Shown here in pieces: positions 23,112 through 34,998 of a DNA stretch of 64,000 nucleotides. Location: contig JAJIRX010000292.1 of the NCBI GenBank assembly GCA_023853785.1, positions 49,752 to 113,751 on the forward strand, given 5' to 3'. Numbering within the stretch: position 1 is the stretch's first letter; each line of letters starts with the position of its first letter. The stretch is from Psilocybe azurescens. Taxonomy: Eukaryota; Basidiomycota; Agaricomycetes; Agaricales; Agrocybaceae. The notes beneath the pieces were generated by a model that worked only from the letters and a program-made list of their open reading frames with translations, was not told where the DNA came from and made no database searches. Both the position numbers and the translations under genes were made by a program.

Positions 23112-23750
23112 ATAGGATAAGTAAGAAGTATAAGCAGGATTATGAAAAGTGAAGTGAGATGAGTAAGAAAGAAGCGAATCTGAGTAAGTACAATAAGCAA
23201 GAATGACAAAAGGAAGAAAGGATCAATCATATGAAAGTGTCAGACAATAGAAAAGGAGCCAAAATAGCGAACAAGTACCATGCTAATGAATAGAACCAGT
23301 CTATTCATGGCACAGCTCAGTCATCCATTACCAAGACTGCTGAGTGAGACAAAGATTTGCTGCATATGTGGAATCCAGTTAAGGACTAAATAGTTGTAGA
23401 TGACCAAATGCTGATGACGATGGTGATATATGATGCTGTGCAGTGCTGTGCATACTAGGATGGATAGGAATGATGTCCAGGAATAAGCTGTGTATAGCCT
23501 TGAGGTTCGAAATAGATAGACGATTGAATCACTGATAGAGAATGTAGCTGATCAAATAGTTGAAGTGGAGATTGAAAGTTATAATGGAGATTGAAGTGGA
23601 CTGTGAATGGGCTTCAATGTTGAATATTGAGGGATGTGCTTCCAGATAAAAATGCGAAATAATAACCCTAGCTTCTGCATGCAATGGGAGTCAAGACAGA
23701 TGCTCTAAGCTTATAGATAAATCTCATATCCAATCAAAATTGGTGTATGA
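23112..23750. other. AT-rich stretch without a recognisable gene
   Basis: Similar in composition to 21,601-22,665, with no domain-bearing frame. It ends at ...GTATGACA, directly against a truncated LINE fragment that starts in the middle of ORF1. Confidence 0.4.
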
Positions 23751-24014
23751 CAGCGCCCGCTGTAGGGACCGGGGATGCAGTCGATGAAGGTTGAACTGCA
23801 GATGGTTTGGCTCTGGAGGCCAACATCTGAAAAGGGGACGGTGGCCTTGTGGGTTGCTGTTTAGGTGGCATAGCTCAGTTGAACCAAGCTAGTACTACCA
23901 GTGGTGGTAATGCTGGGGGTGGTTACCCAAGTAAAGCTTTGTGTAGAACATTTGCGACGATGAGCAGAAATTTCTCACAGTGGATACGTGGCAGTACCAG
24001 AACAAGAAAGGATG
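23751..24014 (-). mobile_element. LINE 5' end fragment (5' UTR and start of ORF1)
   Basis: Reading on the minus strand, it starts at the family's sharp 5' end CATCCTTTCTTGTTC (24014). The 5' UTR common to all copies follows (TTGGGTAACCACCCCCAGCA), then ORF1 beginning with PKQQPTRPPS. It is cut off after about 40 codons of ORF1 at 23751. The start codon region reads ATGCCACCTAAACAG. Confidence 0.8.
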
Positions 24015-24150
24015 TATCATGAAGTACATGCGCCTACACCTCACTCTACGACAATACACACCACATTTGCTATAGCTGCTGCTGAAGACCTAGAACTGCG
24101 CTCTGTTGATATCTCAGCTGCTTTCACCAATGGAGACTTAGATGAGTACA
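24015..24150 (+). pseudogene. Copia reverse transcriptase fragment trapped between two LINE 5' ends
   Basis: 136 bp encode YHEVHAPTPHSTTIHTTFAI and AAAEDLELRSVDISAAFTNG then DLDEY. This is the Copia RT segment containing the first catalytic Asp (VDISAAF, family VKTAFLNG-like). The same segment recurs on the minus strand at about 42,300-42,460. Both edges are LINE 5' ends in opposite orientation. Confidence 0.8.
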
Positions 24151-24621
24151 CATCCTTTCTTGTTCCGGTACTGCCAGGTATCCACCGTGAGAAATTTCTG
24201 CTCATTGTCGCAAACGTTCTACACAAAGTTTTACTTGGGTAACCACCCCAGCATACCACCATTGGTAGCAATAGCATTGGGTCTCCATAGCTATGCTGCC
24301 TAAACAGCAACCCACAAGGCCACCGTCCCTTTTCAGATGTTGGCCTCCAGAGCCAAACCATCTGCAGCTCAACCTTCGTCAACTGCATCCCCGGTCCCTA
24401 CAGCGGGCGCTCCTGCTGTTCGAGATACCTATAGTCAAGGCCTGGTCCCTGCTTCACGTGGGGCACGCACCGCCCAACCCAGTCGCTCTGCCACGTCGTC
24501 AGAGGCAGTTGTCTCGTCATCACACTCCCACGGTTACTGCCAGGGACAACACCGCCCAGCCCTCTGACACTCCGTCGCCTCGCGAGGGTCTGAGGACAAA
24601 GATATGGACAACCCCCACTTA

Positions 24622-26210
24622 CAGTAGCTCAAAAAACTGTCCCAATGTTTGGCACTTTCTCACTAATTGTTTAATAACTTGGGAAATAAATTATTTAAAA
24701 GTCTGAAAATATTATATGTTATAGTTTAACATGTGACTAACATATTTCTCACCAAAGTCACATGATTTTAACAAAAACTGATTAAGTAATGGAATTTATA
24801 AAATAATAAAACATTGGGACAGTTTTTTGACTCTCTATCTAGTACTTAGTATGGCCTCCCTTTGCCTTGATAACAGCCTCCATTCTTCTTGGCATGCTTT
24901 CTATAAGCCTTTGGCATGTTTCTGAAGGTATTTCAGTCCATTCCTTTGCCAATCTCTCCCACAATTCAAATGCTCCTTTGGGTGGTGTCTCATAGGTGTT
25001 CATTTGCCTTTTGAGGTAAACCCAAAGGTGTTCAATGGGGTTAGGGGATTGGGGTGGCCACTCCATAACTTCAACATCATTGGCCAAAACCATTCTTGAG
25101 CTTTTTGGAGGTGTGTTTGGGGTCATTATCCTGCTGAAAAATCCTTTTCCTCTCTGCCATCTCCAAGTTGTCAAAGCTTTCATCCACCCCATGCTCCAAA
25201 ATTTCACAGTATTGGTCTGCATTCATCTTCCCTCAACCTCAGTGAGTGTTTCAACACCATTCCACCCCATACAACCCCATACCATGAGATTGTTGCCCCT
25301 CCATGCTTGACAGTTGGTAATGTTGTTCTATCTGAGATTGCTTCACCCTTGGGTTTCCATGTATAGACCCTTCCATCTGAGCCAATCCTGTTGATTTTTG
25401 TTTCATCTGACCAGAGTACTCTTTTCCAATCCTCCACAGTCCAGCCAACATGATTCTGGGCAAATTTTAGGCGTTTTGACGGTGGATAGCCTTGAGGAGG
25501 GGCGTTTTGATTTAACAACAGAGCAGAAGTTGTTTTCTTTGAGGGAATTTCTGACTGTTTGGGCACAAGCAGGAGAGGGAATAGCATCATTGATGAAGTG
25601 TGTTACCTGGACAGCATTGTCCAGCTTTCCTGTTTTGATTTGACAAAAAGGACCTGTTTATCCTTGGGAGTAAGCTTGGAGGGACGTCCACCTTTGTTGT
25701 TTTGAGGGTTTTCTTTGTTGGCATCCACTTCCTCTTGATTCTTCCAACAGTAGACTTTCCCAAACCAGTTTTAGACTCTATTTGACAAAGAGAATAGCCC
25801 TCTTCAAGAAGATTGAGGACAGAATTGTACTGAGAAGGTGTTGCAGGCTTCATGATGTGGTAATTAAAGAGAAAGATGGTTGAACTTGAATTCAACATTG
25901 CAAATGTGTACAAATAGTGTCACATGACCTTGTTTAATTTTCTCACAATTTATACAAAGCAATTTGGCTTTCTACAAGCATGTAAAGCTATTATTTTATA
26001 GGGTCAAAAACTGTCCCAATGTTTTATTATTTTGTAAATTCCATTACTTAATCAGTTTTTGTTAAAATCATGTGACCTTGGTGAGAAATATGTTAGTCAC
26101 ATGTTAAACTATAACATATAGTATTTGCAGACTTTTAAATAATTTATTTCCCAAGTTATTAAACAATTAGTGAGAAAGTGCCAAACATTGGGACAGTTTT
26201 TGAGCTACTG
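24622..26210 (-). mobile_element. Tc1/mariner transposon 1 (TA target duplication)
   Basis: 1,589 bp bounded by TA on each side (24620-24621 and 26211-26212), inserted in LINE ORF1. The ends are CAGTAGCTCAAAAA and TTTTTGAGCTACTG. The inverted repeats run for about 210 bp and contain two copies of the ACTGTCCCAATGTT motif, one at the outer end and one, inverted, at the inner edge: a long-TIR layout with duplicated transposase sites. The inside is filled by one transposase gene on the minus strand. Confidence 0.92.
24839..25853 (-). pseudogene. Tc1-family (DD34E) transposase, frameshifted
   Basis: Start MKPATPSQYNSVLNLLEEGY at 25853, with the helix-turn-helix SLCQIESKTGLGKSTVGRIK. The catalytic residues are visible: VLWSDETKINRIG (first Asp), the QQDNDPKHTSK equivalent near 25,140 (second Asp; here in a shifted frame as FSRIMTPNTPPK) and PNPIEHLWVYLKR (Glu). 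The spacing read in the intact frame of the second copy is 34 residues, hence DD34E. The span is 1,015 nt, not a multiple of three. At least two frame changes (after KRKWMPTKK and around LFLLKNPFPL on the other strand) make it non-functional as read. Confidence 0.88.
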
Positions 26211-26881
26211 TACCTATCACTCAGTTACGGAGATTCCGATGTGGTAGAAGATAGTCAAAGGATTATTGGGGCACTCAGGACAATCATTGGGTATGTTAAC
26301 TCCTCCCACATCAACCTACATTCTTCCCCTATGGGGCAACTCTGGCTCAAGCAGTGGTTGATTTCACCTGCGAGACCTTCAACGGGGACCTGGGTACCAC
26401 TCCCACTCCCGATAACATCCTCCCAATCCGTACGGTTGCAGAGCTATTCCCTGCGGAAGACAACACCATTCGAAGGCCTTTGGCCCTCAGTCGCGCTTCC
26501 CCAGACCCTCTCTGCATCTCCTCCCCCCCTGCTTGGTCTGACCATGGTGGGGCTGGCGATGACAACGTCGTTATGACCTCGGCTGAACCTGTTCGCTCCT
26601 CTCGCAGGAGTGTGCAGGCCAGGCCTCCAGTCTGAGCACAGCAGGACAAAGGGAAAGAGAGGGCTGACAAGCCTCCCCACCCCCCCCTGCTCCTCCTCAA
26701 CCCCACCCCCCGGCCAAGAAACCGGTTGTGCCCAATCAGAGGCCCCCTCCAGTGCCTCCCTCTGCCACCCGCTCTGTGTGCCCTGCCCCGCGTTCTTATG
26801 CTGAGGCTGCTCACAAGAAGGTGCAAATCCAGCAGCCAGCTCTGCCGGCTGCCCTCCATCCCGTCCCCCCTCCCCGCGAAG

Positions 26882-27255
26882 TGTTAAAGCAGGCGAGCTT
26901 GGGAACACATGAGACACTCGGTGACCAAGTTATAGAACTATGGGCACAGGGACAAGTGAGCTATAAGCGTCTGAAGTCCTAAGTGAGTAACTGGATATAT
27001 TAGACATAAGACCTAACTACTTGCCTGAAGTCCTAAGTGAGTAACTGGGGACTTCTGGCACTGAACTACAAGTCTTTATATACTATGTGGTACAGATCTA
27101 AACCCAAAAGGAAGTTGATAGACATCATATAGATGATAAGAATCAAGATAAAGATCTGGAGCATCAAATAGATAAAGATCAACAATGCTGATGTAATCAT
27201 GATAAAGATCAGATCATGTGATCTATAGATAGAAGTATGAAATGCAGTTTTAACA
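26882..27255 (-). repeat. Copia LTR, 374 bp, with mismatched flanks
   Basis: On the minus strand it runs TGTTAAAACTGCATTTC...CCTGCTTTAACA. The same LTR, also 374 bp and about 97 percent identical, stands at 58348-58721. The right flank (27256-27260, plus TATAG = minus CTATA) is Copia integrase sequence; the left flank is LINE ORF1 (CGAAG). The flanks do not form a target duplication, so this is a recombinant LTR, not a simple insertion. Confidence 0.85.
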
Positions 27256-27637
27256 TATAGGGCATTGAAGCAGGCAGAGGCGCAGTAGGGAGCCAATTCC
27301 ACACATGGACATAAGCAGAGACAGCTAGGACCCAAAACAATGCAGGTAGATTGGATTCATCTAACATAGCAGTAGCATAGTCAGAAATGGTGTGATTTAC
27401 ATGCTCTGCAACTCCATTTTGCTGTGGCCTGTTTCTGGTGCTGTGACATCGCATAATGCTGTACTGATCAGTGAATTTGATGAAAGCAGCTGACATATAT
27501 TCCCCAGCCTTGTTATCTTGAATAGCCTTGATTTTAGCGTTGAGCTGGTTCTCTGCATACACTTTGAACGTCTTAAAAACATCAAAAGTGTTGTTCTTTG
27601 CTTTAGGAAAAGTACAGCATGCAGCTTGGTACAGTCA
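27256..27637 (-). pseudogene. Copia integrase fragment
   Basis: Encodes KVYAENQLNAKIKAIQDNK, then FTDQYSIMRCHSTRNRPQQN with GVAEHVNHTISDYATAML and a following hydrophobic stretch. This matches the Ty1/Copia integrase core up to the conserved QNGVAE(R) region with the catalytic Glu. The upstream part is frameshifted (KAKNNTFDVFK in another frame). It is cut by a LTR at codons MPY and by a LINE poly-T at 27638. Confidence 0.85.
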
Positions 27638-27809
27638 TTTTTTTTAAAAAAAATCATCAATTTGTATACCAGTGCGCGAAAGCAGTCCGGTTGCTAAGTA
27701 AAAATGCCTGACCAGGTAACTACTAAGAAACTGTTTGCCTAAACTACTAAAAGTCTATTGGAAACACTGAAGCCTATGATAAATGACCAGGCTGAACACA
27801 TAACGGGGT
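27638..27809 (-). mobile_element. LINE 3' tail fragment (inverted relative to the next segment)
   Basis: Poly-T followed by AAATCATCAATTTGTATACC, the family 3' end, and about 130 bp of 3' UTR up to ACATAACGGGG. It points left (minus strand). Immediately to its right the LINE continues on the opposite strand from mid-RT. Confidence 0.85.
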
Positions 27810-30570
27810 CCACCAAAGATGCCAGCCTCATCCTAACTCACATGGTGCATGCGGGGTGGGCCAAGGGACTCAAGACTAGCGTCATTGCCTTTGATGTCAC
27901 TCAGTTCTTCCCGTCACTCAACCATGAGGTCCTCATGGCTATCCTCTGGAAGTTAGGGTTTAGCGACAACATCGTTAAATTCTTCTCTCATTACTTGGTC
28001 AGTTGCTCTATGCAGTATGCATGGGGTGACTTTATCTCTGACCTTTGCCAGGCAGATGTAGGAGTGGGACAGGGCGGAGCCCTGTCCCCAGTCCTTCTGC
28101 TCTCTACCTTACCCTCATCATAAGGCTCTTCGAGCTGGATCCACTCACTCGTGGGTGCTTCCTGCTCTCATATGTCGACAATGGCACTCTTGTGGTGGAA
28201 TCGAAGTCCCTTCTCAACAACTGTGAAGCCCTTAAACGGGCTTATGGTGTCATATTCGAGCTGTTCAAGAAATTTGGACTTGCACTGGAGCACAACAAGT
28301 CTGAAGTATTCCACTTCGACCGGTCGCACTCCAAAGACAATCCCCCTGTCGATCTGGGCTATGCACCATATACCGGCGCAACCCCTCTCAAACCCAAGCT
28401 GTACTGGCGGTACTTGGGCTTTTATTTTGATTGCAAGCTCACTTTTACTGAGCATGTCCGATATTACTCTACCAAGGCTTTGTTGACCGTTAAGGCAATG
28501 AAGATGCTTGGTAGTTCTACTCGTGGTCTACACCCTGTACAGAAGCGTGTCCTCTACCATGCCTGCATACTTCCCATAGTCACATATGGCTTTCGTCTCT
28601 GGTACTTCGCAGCTGCACACTGCAAAGGTGCCCTTCACCATCTCTCTATAATGCAGCGATCTGCTGCATTGTGGATTACCGGTGCATTCCGCACTTCTCC
28701 GACTGGTGGAGTAGAGGCCCTTGTGGGCCTCCCCCCATCAATCTCCTCCTTCGCCGTCTATCTGAGCGCGCCCGATTATCAGTTTGCCACCCTGACCCCG
28801 ACTCATCCAGTGAGAGCCTTCCTCTCTCGCTTCAATTGCAGCACTATCGTGCCGCATCCTTCCCTCTCGATTCAGACTATGTCTGAACCAGAGATCTTTT
28901 GCACTAGTGGGACTCTCTTTGAGTCCGACACTAATGTCCTTGCTCTGACGGAGATTCTTCTCCTGATGAACCCGCTCTCCAGACCGGGTGTTCGACTTAT
29001 GGACCGCTTTGCGGACAAGGTCCATTTCGATGACTGCAAGATTTCTCGTGGTGATGCCGACAAGGAATTGAAGCAGCACACCAAACATCTTGATAAGCTC
29101 TGGGACAAAATCTCAGAGAATATTGGGACTTACTATGTGGGGACAGATGCGAAGTCTGCCCCTCTCAGGACGGTATCAAGCCATTGCGGCCTCCATCCTG
29201 TTTAGCGGCGGAGTCGAAGCGCTGGCGTGCCCGACATGTCGCAGGCAAAGTCACCACCCCTGATGCAGAGCTATATCCCATCCGTTCTGCAATTGTCTAT
29301 GCGACTTCGTGTGATGACTGCACAGACATCTTCATCTTCACAGACTCGATGGCATCTGCCCATTGAGCTGTCGATCCTTCTATCCACTCTGGACAAGGCC
29401 ACTCTGTGGCTGTCTGCGAGGCTCTTCAGACTTGGTTCACCCATAAGGATGGCCAGTCAATCACCTTTGTGTACGTCCCCTTGTGCTTGCAGTGGGACTT
29501 GTATTACAAAGCACACGAGTACACAACCGAACTCAAAGTCGCACTGGGTCCACACCCAGCTACATCATTTGACAGCCTGTGCATGCAGGCTGCCCTCTCT
29601 GCGGCACTTCTTGGAATGTCTTATTCCAGAACCCCAAATATCGAGGGCTGGAACTTTCTCCACCTCAAGACCGTCGATGGGGCGGTCGCCCAACCTGGGG
29701 GCAAAGATAACCTCTGGATTCATTTCACGAACATGAGCTCCCCGCAGCTCTACGCACGCATGTGCCGGTGTATTCTGAATCATGCGCCCATCGGGTCTTA
29801 TTATTCCCGGTTTAATCTCATTGATGGTGAAACATTGTGCCCGTGTGGGTGTCCTTGGGAAACCTGCACGCATATCCTCACCTGTAAAAGGACTTATCGT
29901 CCTCCCAGGGCTTGCGAGCTTAGGCAGCCAACCACGTTGTGCTACCTTCACTCATTCTTGGAGATGAACCCGAAAGTGTTCGCCTTCCGCTCGGCTCCCC
30001 CTTGCGGGCGTTGGTTGACAACTGACGTTGGGCATTGTGGGGGAGTCCTTGTTCAGCGGTCTTGATTGGCATGGGCCAATTATCCGCTTGGCTCGTGGTT
30101 GTTTGGCTATGCTGGGGTAGGCCATTTTGGTGGGGCTTGTTCGCCACTCGCTTTGGTGTTCGACTCACTACCCTCACCCAGGACCTGGGCCACGTTACAA
30201 ATGGCGTCAAGTATGTGGGAACCAGGGAGAGTTGGTACTGCTAGTCTCGGCTGCTGGACCTGGGCGCCCTCCGCCCTTGTTAGTTATCTCCTGCTGGTGC
30301 TGCATCTGCTTCACCCCAGGCTTCCTAAGGCTAGGGTCACTTCTAGTCTATATCCCGCGAGGTTGTTCTTTGTAGATAGGTTTTCTTTTCCTTCTCTGCA
30401 TCGAGGTTGGCATTATATCCCTACAGTAGCTACCCCATTATGTGTTCAGCATGGTCATTTATCGTAGGCTTCAGTGTTTCCAACGGTCTCCTAGTAGCTT
30501 CGGCGAACAGTTTCTTAGTAGTTACCTGGTTGGGCATTTGTACTTAGCGACTGGACTGCTTTCGCACACT
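27810..30570 (+). mobile_element. LINE copy A, 5'-truncated, plus strand, no poly-A
   Basis: Covers the RT domain from ILTHMV through RNase H and the 3' UTR. RT: VIAFDVTQFFPSLNHEV (A motif), GQGGALSPV (B), LLSYVDNGTLVV (C; the YVDD of other copies is YVDN here). RNase H: CTDIFIFTDSMASAH and TFVYVPLCLQWDLYY. C-terminal zinc knuckle CPCGCPWETCTHILTC. The ORF2 stop is TGA at 30063-30065. The copy ends inside the 3' UTR tail at about 30,570, against copy B in opposite orientation. Frameshifts at about 28,120, 29,205 and 29,400 break the frame. Confidence 0.88.
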
Positions 30571-33500
30571 GGCCGCCTGCATGCGCAGGCTGTCAAATGA
30601 TGTAGCTGGGCATGGACCCAGTGCAACTTTGAGTTCAGTTGCGTACTCGTGTGCTTTGTAATGCAAGTCCCACTGCAAGCACAAGGGGACGTACACAAAG
30701 GTGATTGACTGGCCATCCTTATGGGTGAACCATGTCTGAAGAGCCTCACAGACAGCCACAGAGTGGCCCTGTCCAGAGTGGATAGATGGGTCAACAGCTC
30801 GACGGGCTGAAGCCACCGAGTCTGTGAATATGAAAATGTCTGTGCAGTCATCACGTGAGATCGCATTGACGATTGCAGAACGAATGGCATATAGCTCCGC
30901 ATCAGGGGCGGTGACTTTGCCTGCGACATGTTGGGCGCGTCAGTGCTCGACTCCACCGCTGAACAGGATGGAGGCCGCAATGGCTTGATACCATCCTGAG
31001 AGGGGCAGACTCGCATCCGTCCCCGCATAATATGTTCCGATGTTCTCTGAGATTTTGTCCCAGAGCTTATCGAGGTGTTTGGTGTGTTGCTTCAATTCCT
31101 TGTCGGCATTGCCGTGAGAAATCTTGCAGTCATTGAAATGGACTTGGTCTGCAAAGCGGTCCATGAGTCAAACACCCAGTCTGGAGAGCAGGTTCATCGG
31201 GAGTAGAGTCTCCATCAGTGCAAGGACATTAGTGTCAGACTCAAAAAGAGTCCCACTAGTGCGGAAGATCTCTGGTTCAGAAATAGTCTGAATCGAGAGA
31301 GAAGGGTGTGGCGCGATAGTGCCGCAGTTGAAGCGAGAGAGGAATGCTCTCACAGGATGAGTCAGGGTCAGGGTGGCAAACCGATAATCGGCTCGCTCAG
31401 ATAGATGGCAAAGAAGAAGATTGATAGGGGGAGGCCCACAAGGGCCTCCACTCCACCAGTCGGAGAGGTGTGGAATGCACCAGTGATCCACAATGCAGTG
31501 GAACGCTGCATTGTAGAGAGATGATGAAGGGCCCCTTTGCAGCGAGCAGCTGCAAAGTACCACAGACAAAAGCCATACATAACTATAGGAAGTACGCAGG
31601 CGCAATAGAGGATACGCTTTTGGACAGGGCGCAGACCTTGAGTAGAGCTACCAAGCATCTTCATTGCCTTAACGGTCGACAAACCCTTGGTAGAGTAGTA
31701 TCGGACATGCTCAGTAAAAGTGAGCTTGCGATCAAAGTAGAAACCCAAGTACCGCCAATACAGCTTGGGTTTGAGAGGGGTTGTGCCGGTGTACGGAGCA
31801 TAGCCCAGATCGACAGGGGGATTGTCTTTGGAGTGTGAGCAGTCGAAGTGGAATACTTCAGACTTCTCGTGCTCCAGGGCGAGTCCAAATTTCTTGAACA
31901 GCTCGAATATGACACCATAAGCCTGTTTAAGGGCTTCACAGTTGTTGAGAAGGGACTTGATTCCACCACCAGGGTGCCATCATCGACATATGAAAGCAGG
32001 AAACACCCACGAGTGAGTGGATCCAGCTTGAAAAGCCTCATAATGAGGGTAAGGTAGAGAGCAGAGAGGACAGGGGACAGGGCTCCGCCCTGTCCCACTC
32101 CTACATCTGCCTGGCGGAGGTCGGAGATGAAGTCACCCCACGCATACTGCATAGAGCGACCGACCAGATAATGGGAGAAGAATTTAACAACATTGTCACT
32201 AAACCCCAACTTCCGAAGGATAGCCATGAGAACCTCATGGTTGAGCGACGGGAAGAACTGAGCGACATCAAAGGCAATGACGCTAGTCTTGAGTCCCTTG
32301 GCCCACCCAGCACGCACCATGTGCGTCAGGACCGGCATCTTTGATGGATCTTTGATGGATCCCTCTGATCTGATTTGGGTGGAAGACGTCTGAAGCGACG
32401 CCGTCAAACTGAATGCGATTGGAAAGCATTTTCTCAATCAATTTACCAATGGTATTCAGGAGGACAATTGGGCTGAATGCCTTTGGAGCAGAGTAGGAGG
32501 GCTTGTTCGGTTTCGGGATGATAACCGACATGGACTCCTTGAAGTGCTTAGGCCAGTGCCCAACCCTAAGGCAGGCATTGGCAAGCGCAAGTAAGACGGT
32601 GAAGACGTGGGTGGGCCCCGCATCAACATCTTGAGATGAGACCACTTAATGTGGTCCGGCCCTGGGGCCGACACGTTGGAGCAGGAGGCAAGAGCCTCCC
32701 GCATCTCAAGTGCAGAGAATGGGACCCATCCCGAATGGGCATGTCAGGGATGGAATCAAGAATATCGATGTCGAACGCGCGGTCTGACACCGAGTTGTAA
32801 GTGTTGTGGAGAGCATCCCACAACTGAGGAAGGGCGTGGCAAGGCTGCCCCTGATATTGAATAGCCTCGCATGGTGGTAACTTGTGCTGTTGGACCCACG
32901 ACATGAGGTCCCATGTGCGCTTGTTGGTGATGGAAATTTCCGTGATTCTGGAATCAAAGAAAACCCATTTGGCGTTTTTAACCGCCTTTCGATAAAGCTT
33001 CCAGTCCTCTGGGAGACCATGTTCCCGGTAAGCCTGAAGCGCAATTGAGCACTCATCCGTCCACCACGGTTTTGAGTGCCTCATAATAGTGACCTCCCTG
33101 GAGCAGGTTTCCCAAGCTGCAGAGAACGAATCAGCAATGGCTTGTGCCACTCGCGTCAATCTGGTCAGGTGTGTTGAGAGGAGTGTGTTCATCCACTTTC
33201 ATAGCAAACTCTCCCTCAATGACTCTGACAAAGCGGATTTGCTCCTCTTTGTTGGCTTTGAGAGCTCTGCGGGGCATGGCCCCAGAATCGGCAGAGATCG
33301 ATAAAGTGGTAGTGAGCAGGATATGATCTGACTTCGCCCATGGTGTTGTGCAACTGAGTGATCTCGCCATCAGGGTCTGGTCCGGTTGCACAAATATCAA
33401 GTCTATCACTGTGGAGCCGAAAGCCTTGGATGCGAGGGTAAAAGGTTGTCCCTGGGTTCACAAAAGGAGCCCGTTGCAAGCCTAATTCTGATGTAGTGTT

Positions 33501-34206
33501 AAGGAGTTGAGTGGCAACTCCTGGATGGCCATGATGGCCTATGTCTGTTACGACTTCAAGTTTATATTCACGTGCGTGGATAAAGCCAACAGTCAAGTAG
33601 TCAAGAACAGCGAGTTCCAAGCGGTGTCAAGTAAGAGGAGGTTAGATTCTCAAGAACTAGCTAAAGAATACAGTGGATCCTTCCTGGTATAAATACTATG
33701 AACTGCACAGCAAGTTGAAACAAGTTTGAATGTTCATCAGCAGATGTATATAAGAATAGAGGAAACAGATCAAGCATTCATCGAAAGATGTATCATAAAA
33801 GATAGAAGTGAAAGTCCATCAAAGATATGATGGAGTTTCATAGATATGATGGAAAGCAAAGTTCATCAGAACATACGATGATGTATCAATGATGTGACAG
33901 ATGACAAAGAAAAGGGAAAAGAAAAAGAAAAGAGAAAGGAAAAGCAAAAAGAAAATAAAGTGTCCATAACAATGTCCCATTCCTGGGAGTGGATGTTAAA
34001 GTCACCCCCCATATAGATGAAGGGTGGGAGTGAGGCCACCTCCTCTGCAAGGAGGGAGAGCAGCTGTATAGGCCTTGTCTGTATAGATGTTCATCAGATT
34101 GTACCTCTGTCCATTTGCAAACAGGCTGAGGATGAGGACATCGCAATGATCAATAAGATCGTGACGCATGGATGGACGAAACTCTTTCAAGCGGTTAGAC
34201 ACATAG
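30571..34206 (-). mobile_element. LINE copy B, minus strand, 3'-truncated, containing a solo LTR
   Basis: From right to left: part of the APE-type endonuclease (DLIFVQPDQTL, with PFVNPGTTFYPRIQGF), then VIIPKPNKPSYSAPKAF opening the RT, FDVAQFFPSLNHE, GQGGALSPVLSALYLT, LLSYVDDGTLVV (YVDD intact), and the start of RNase H (IFSYSQTRWLQ frame-shifted). It lacks the RNase H C-terminus, knuckle and 3' UTR. The endonuclease part is split by the solo LTR at 33546-33971 and continues to 34206. Many frame breaks. Confidence 0.88.
33546..33971. repeat. solo LTR, 426 bp, TSD ATGTC
   Basis: Begins TGTTACGACTTC and ends GTCCATAACA (TG...CA). Flanked by ATGTC on both sides (33541-33545, 33972-33976). Removing it and one TSD restores the LINE endonuclease sequence GGCCTATGTCCCATTCC, close to the uninterrupted copy at about 38,440. 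It contains GATGGAAAG/CATCAAAG-type short repeats and a purine-rich tract. The LTR family is distinct from the 249-, 374- and 470-bp LTRs here. Confidence 0.85.
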
Positions 34207-34434
34207 TGTTAAAGGTGGCAAGTTCGGAAATGTGTGAGACAGCTGTGGTCCGAGTTTCGTGGTTACGCTGTATCAGACAGAGTGGCAATGAGGGCCTGAA
34301 TGTTAGAATTGATATTTCAGACTCAGACTGATGGGATCACATGACAGACACGAATGTAGCTGTAGTACACCTCTTGAACTCTTTAGTTACTTACTCACTT
34401 CAGACTTCAGGCAAGTAGATAGCTTAGTTCAGTC
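34207..34434. repeat. two Copia LTR fragments joined head to head
   Basis: 34207-34300 matches the 3' half of the 249-bp LTR at 42021-42269 in one orientation (TGTTAAAGGTGG...AGGGCCTGAA). 34301-34434 matches its 5' half in the other orientation (TGTTAGAATTGATATTTC...TTAGTTCAG). The left edge is LINE copy B and the right edge is the poly-T of LINE copy C. This is a rearranged remnant, not a simple LTR. Confidence 0.7.
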
Positions 34435-34998
34435 TTTTTTTAATTTTTTAATTTTAATTTTTTAAATCATCACTTTATATACCGGTGCGTAAAAGCAGTC
34501 CAGTTGCTAAGTACAAATGCCTGACTAGGTAACTACTAAGAAACTGTTTGCCGAAACTACTAAAAGACCGTTGAAAACACTGAAGCCTATGATAAATGAC
34601 CATGCTGAGCACATAACGGGGTAGCTACTGTGGGGATATAACGCCAACCTCGATGCAGAGTAGGAAACAAAGAAAAGGACCTACATAACTACAAAGAACA
34701 ACCTCGCAGGATATAGACTAGGAGTGACCCTAGCCTTAGAAAGCCTGGAGTGAAGTGCATGCAGCACCAGCAGGAGATAACTAACAAGGGCAGGGGGTGC
34801 CCAAGTCCAGCAGCCAAGACTAGTGGTACCAGCTCTCTCTGGTTCCCACATACTCAACACTGTTCATAACGTGGTCCAGGTCCTGGGTGAAGGTAGTGAG
34901 TCGAACACCGAAGCAAGTGGGGAACAAGCCCCACCGAAACGGCCTACCCCAGCATAGCCAAACAACCACGAGCCAAGCAGATAATTCACCCATGCCAA

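Larger units (their letters stand above)
24151..26881 (+). mobile_element. LINE 5' part (5' UTR and most of ORF1), interrupted by mariner 1
   Basis: Starts with CATCCTTTCTTGTTCC and the common 5' UTR. ORF1 starts at about 24,294 with LPKQQPTRPPSLF, then Ala/Pro/Ser-rich sequence. After the mariner (24622-26210) ORF1 resumes with FNGDLGTTPTPDNILP, then SPDPLCISSPPAWSDHGGAG and a Pro-rich region to 26,881. Frameshifts and a stop (after ARPPV) show decay. It ends abruptly against an LTR, without ORF1 zinc knuckles or ORF2. Confidence 0.85.

Noticed and set aside
21600..23750. A large LTR or Gypsy relic in the AT-rich stretch
   Set aside because: Only a TATA-like site and TG/CA-like borders; no matching termini, target duplication or coding remains.
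26347..26917. Minus-strand frames of 157-170 codons
   Set aside because: Antisense shadow of LINE ORF1, repeated at the homologous place of copy C.
30066..30467. 133-codon plus frame after ORF2 of LINE copy A
   Set aside because: 3' UTR of the LINE; the same stretch in other copies is full of stops and indels.
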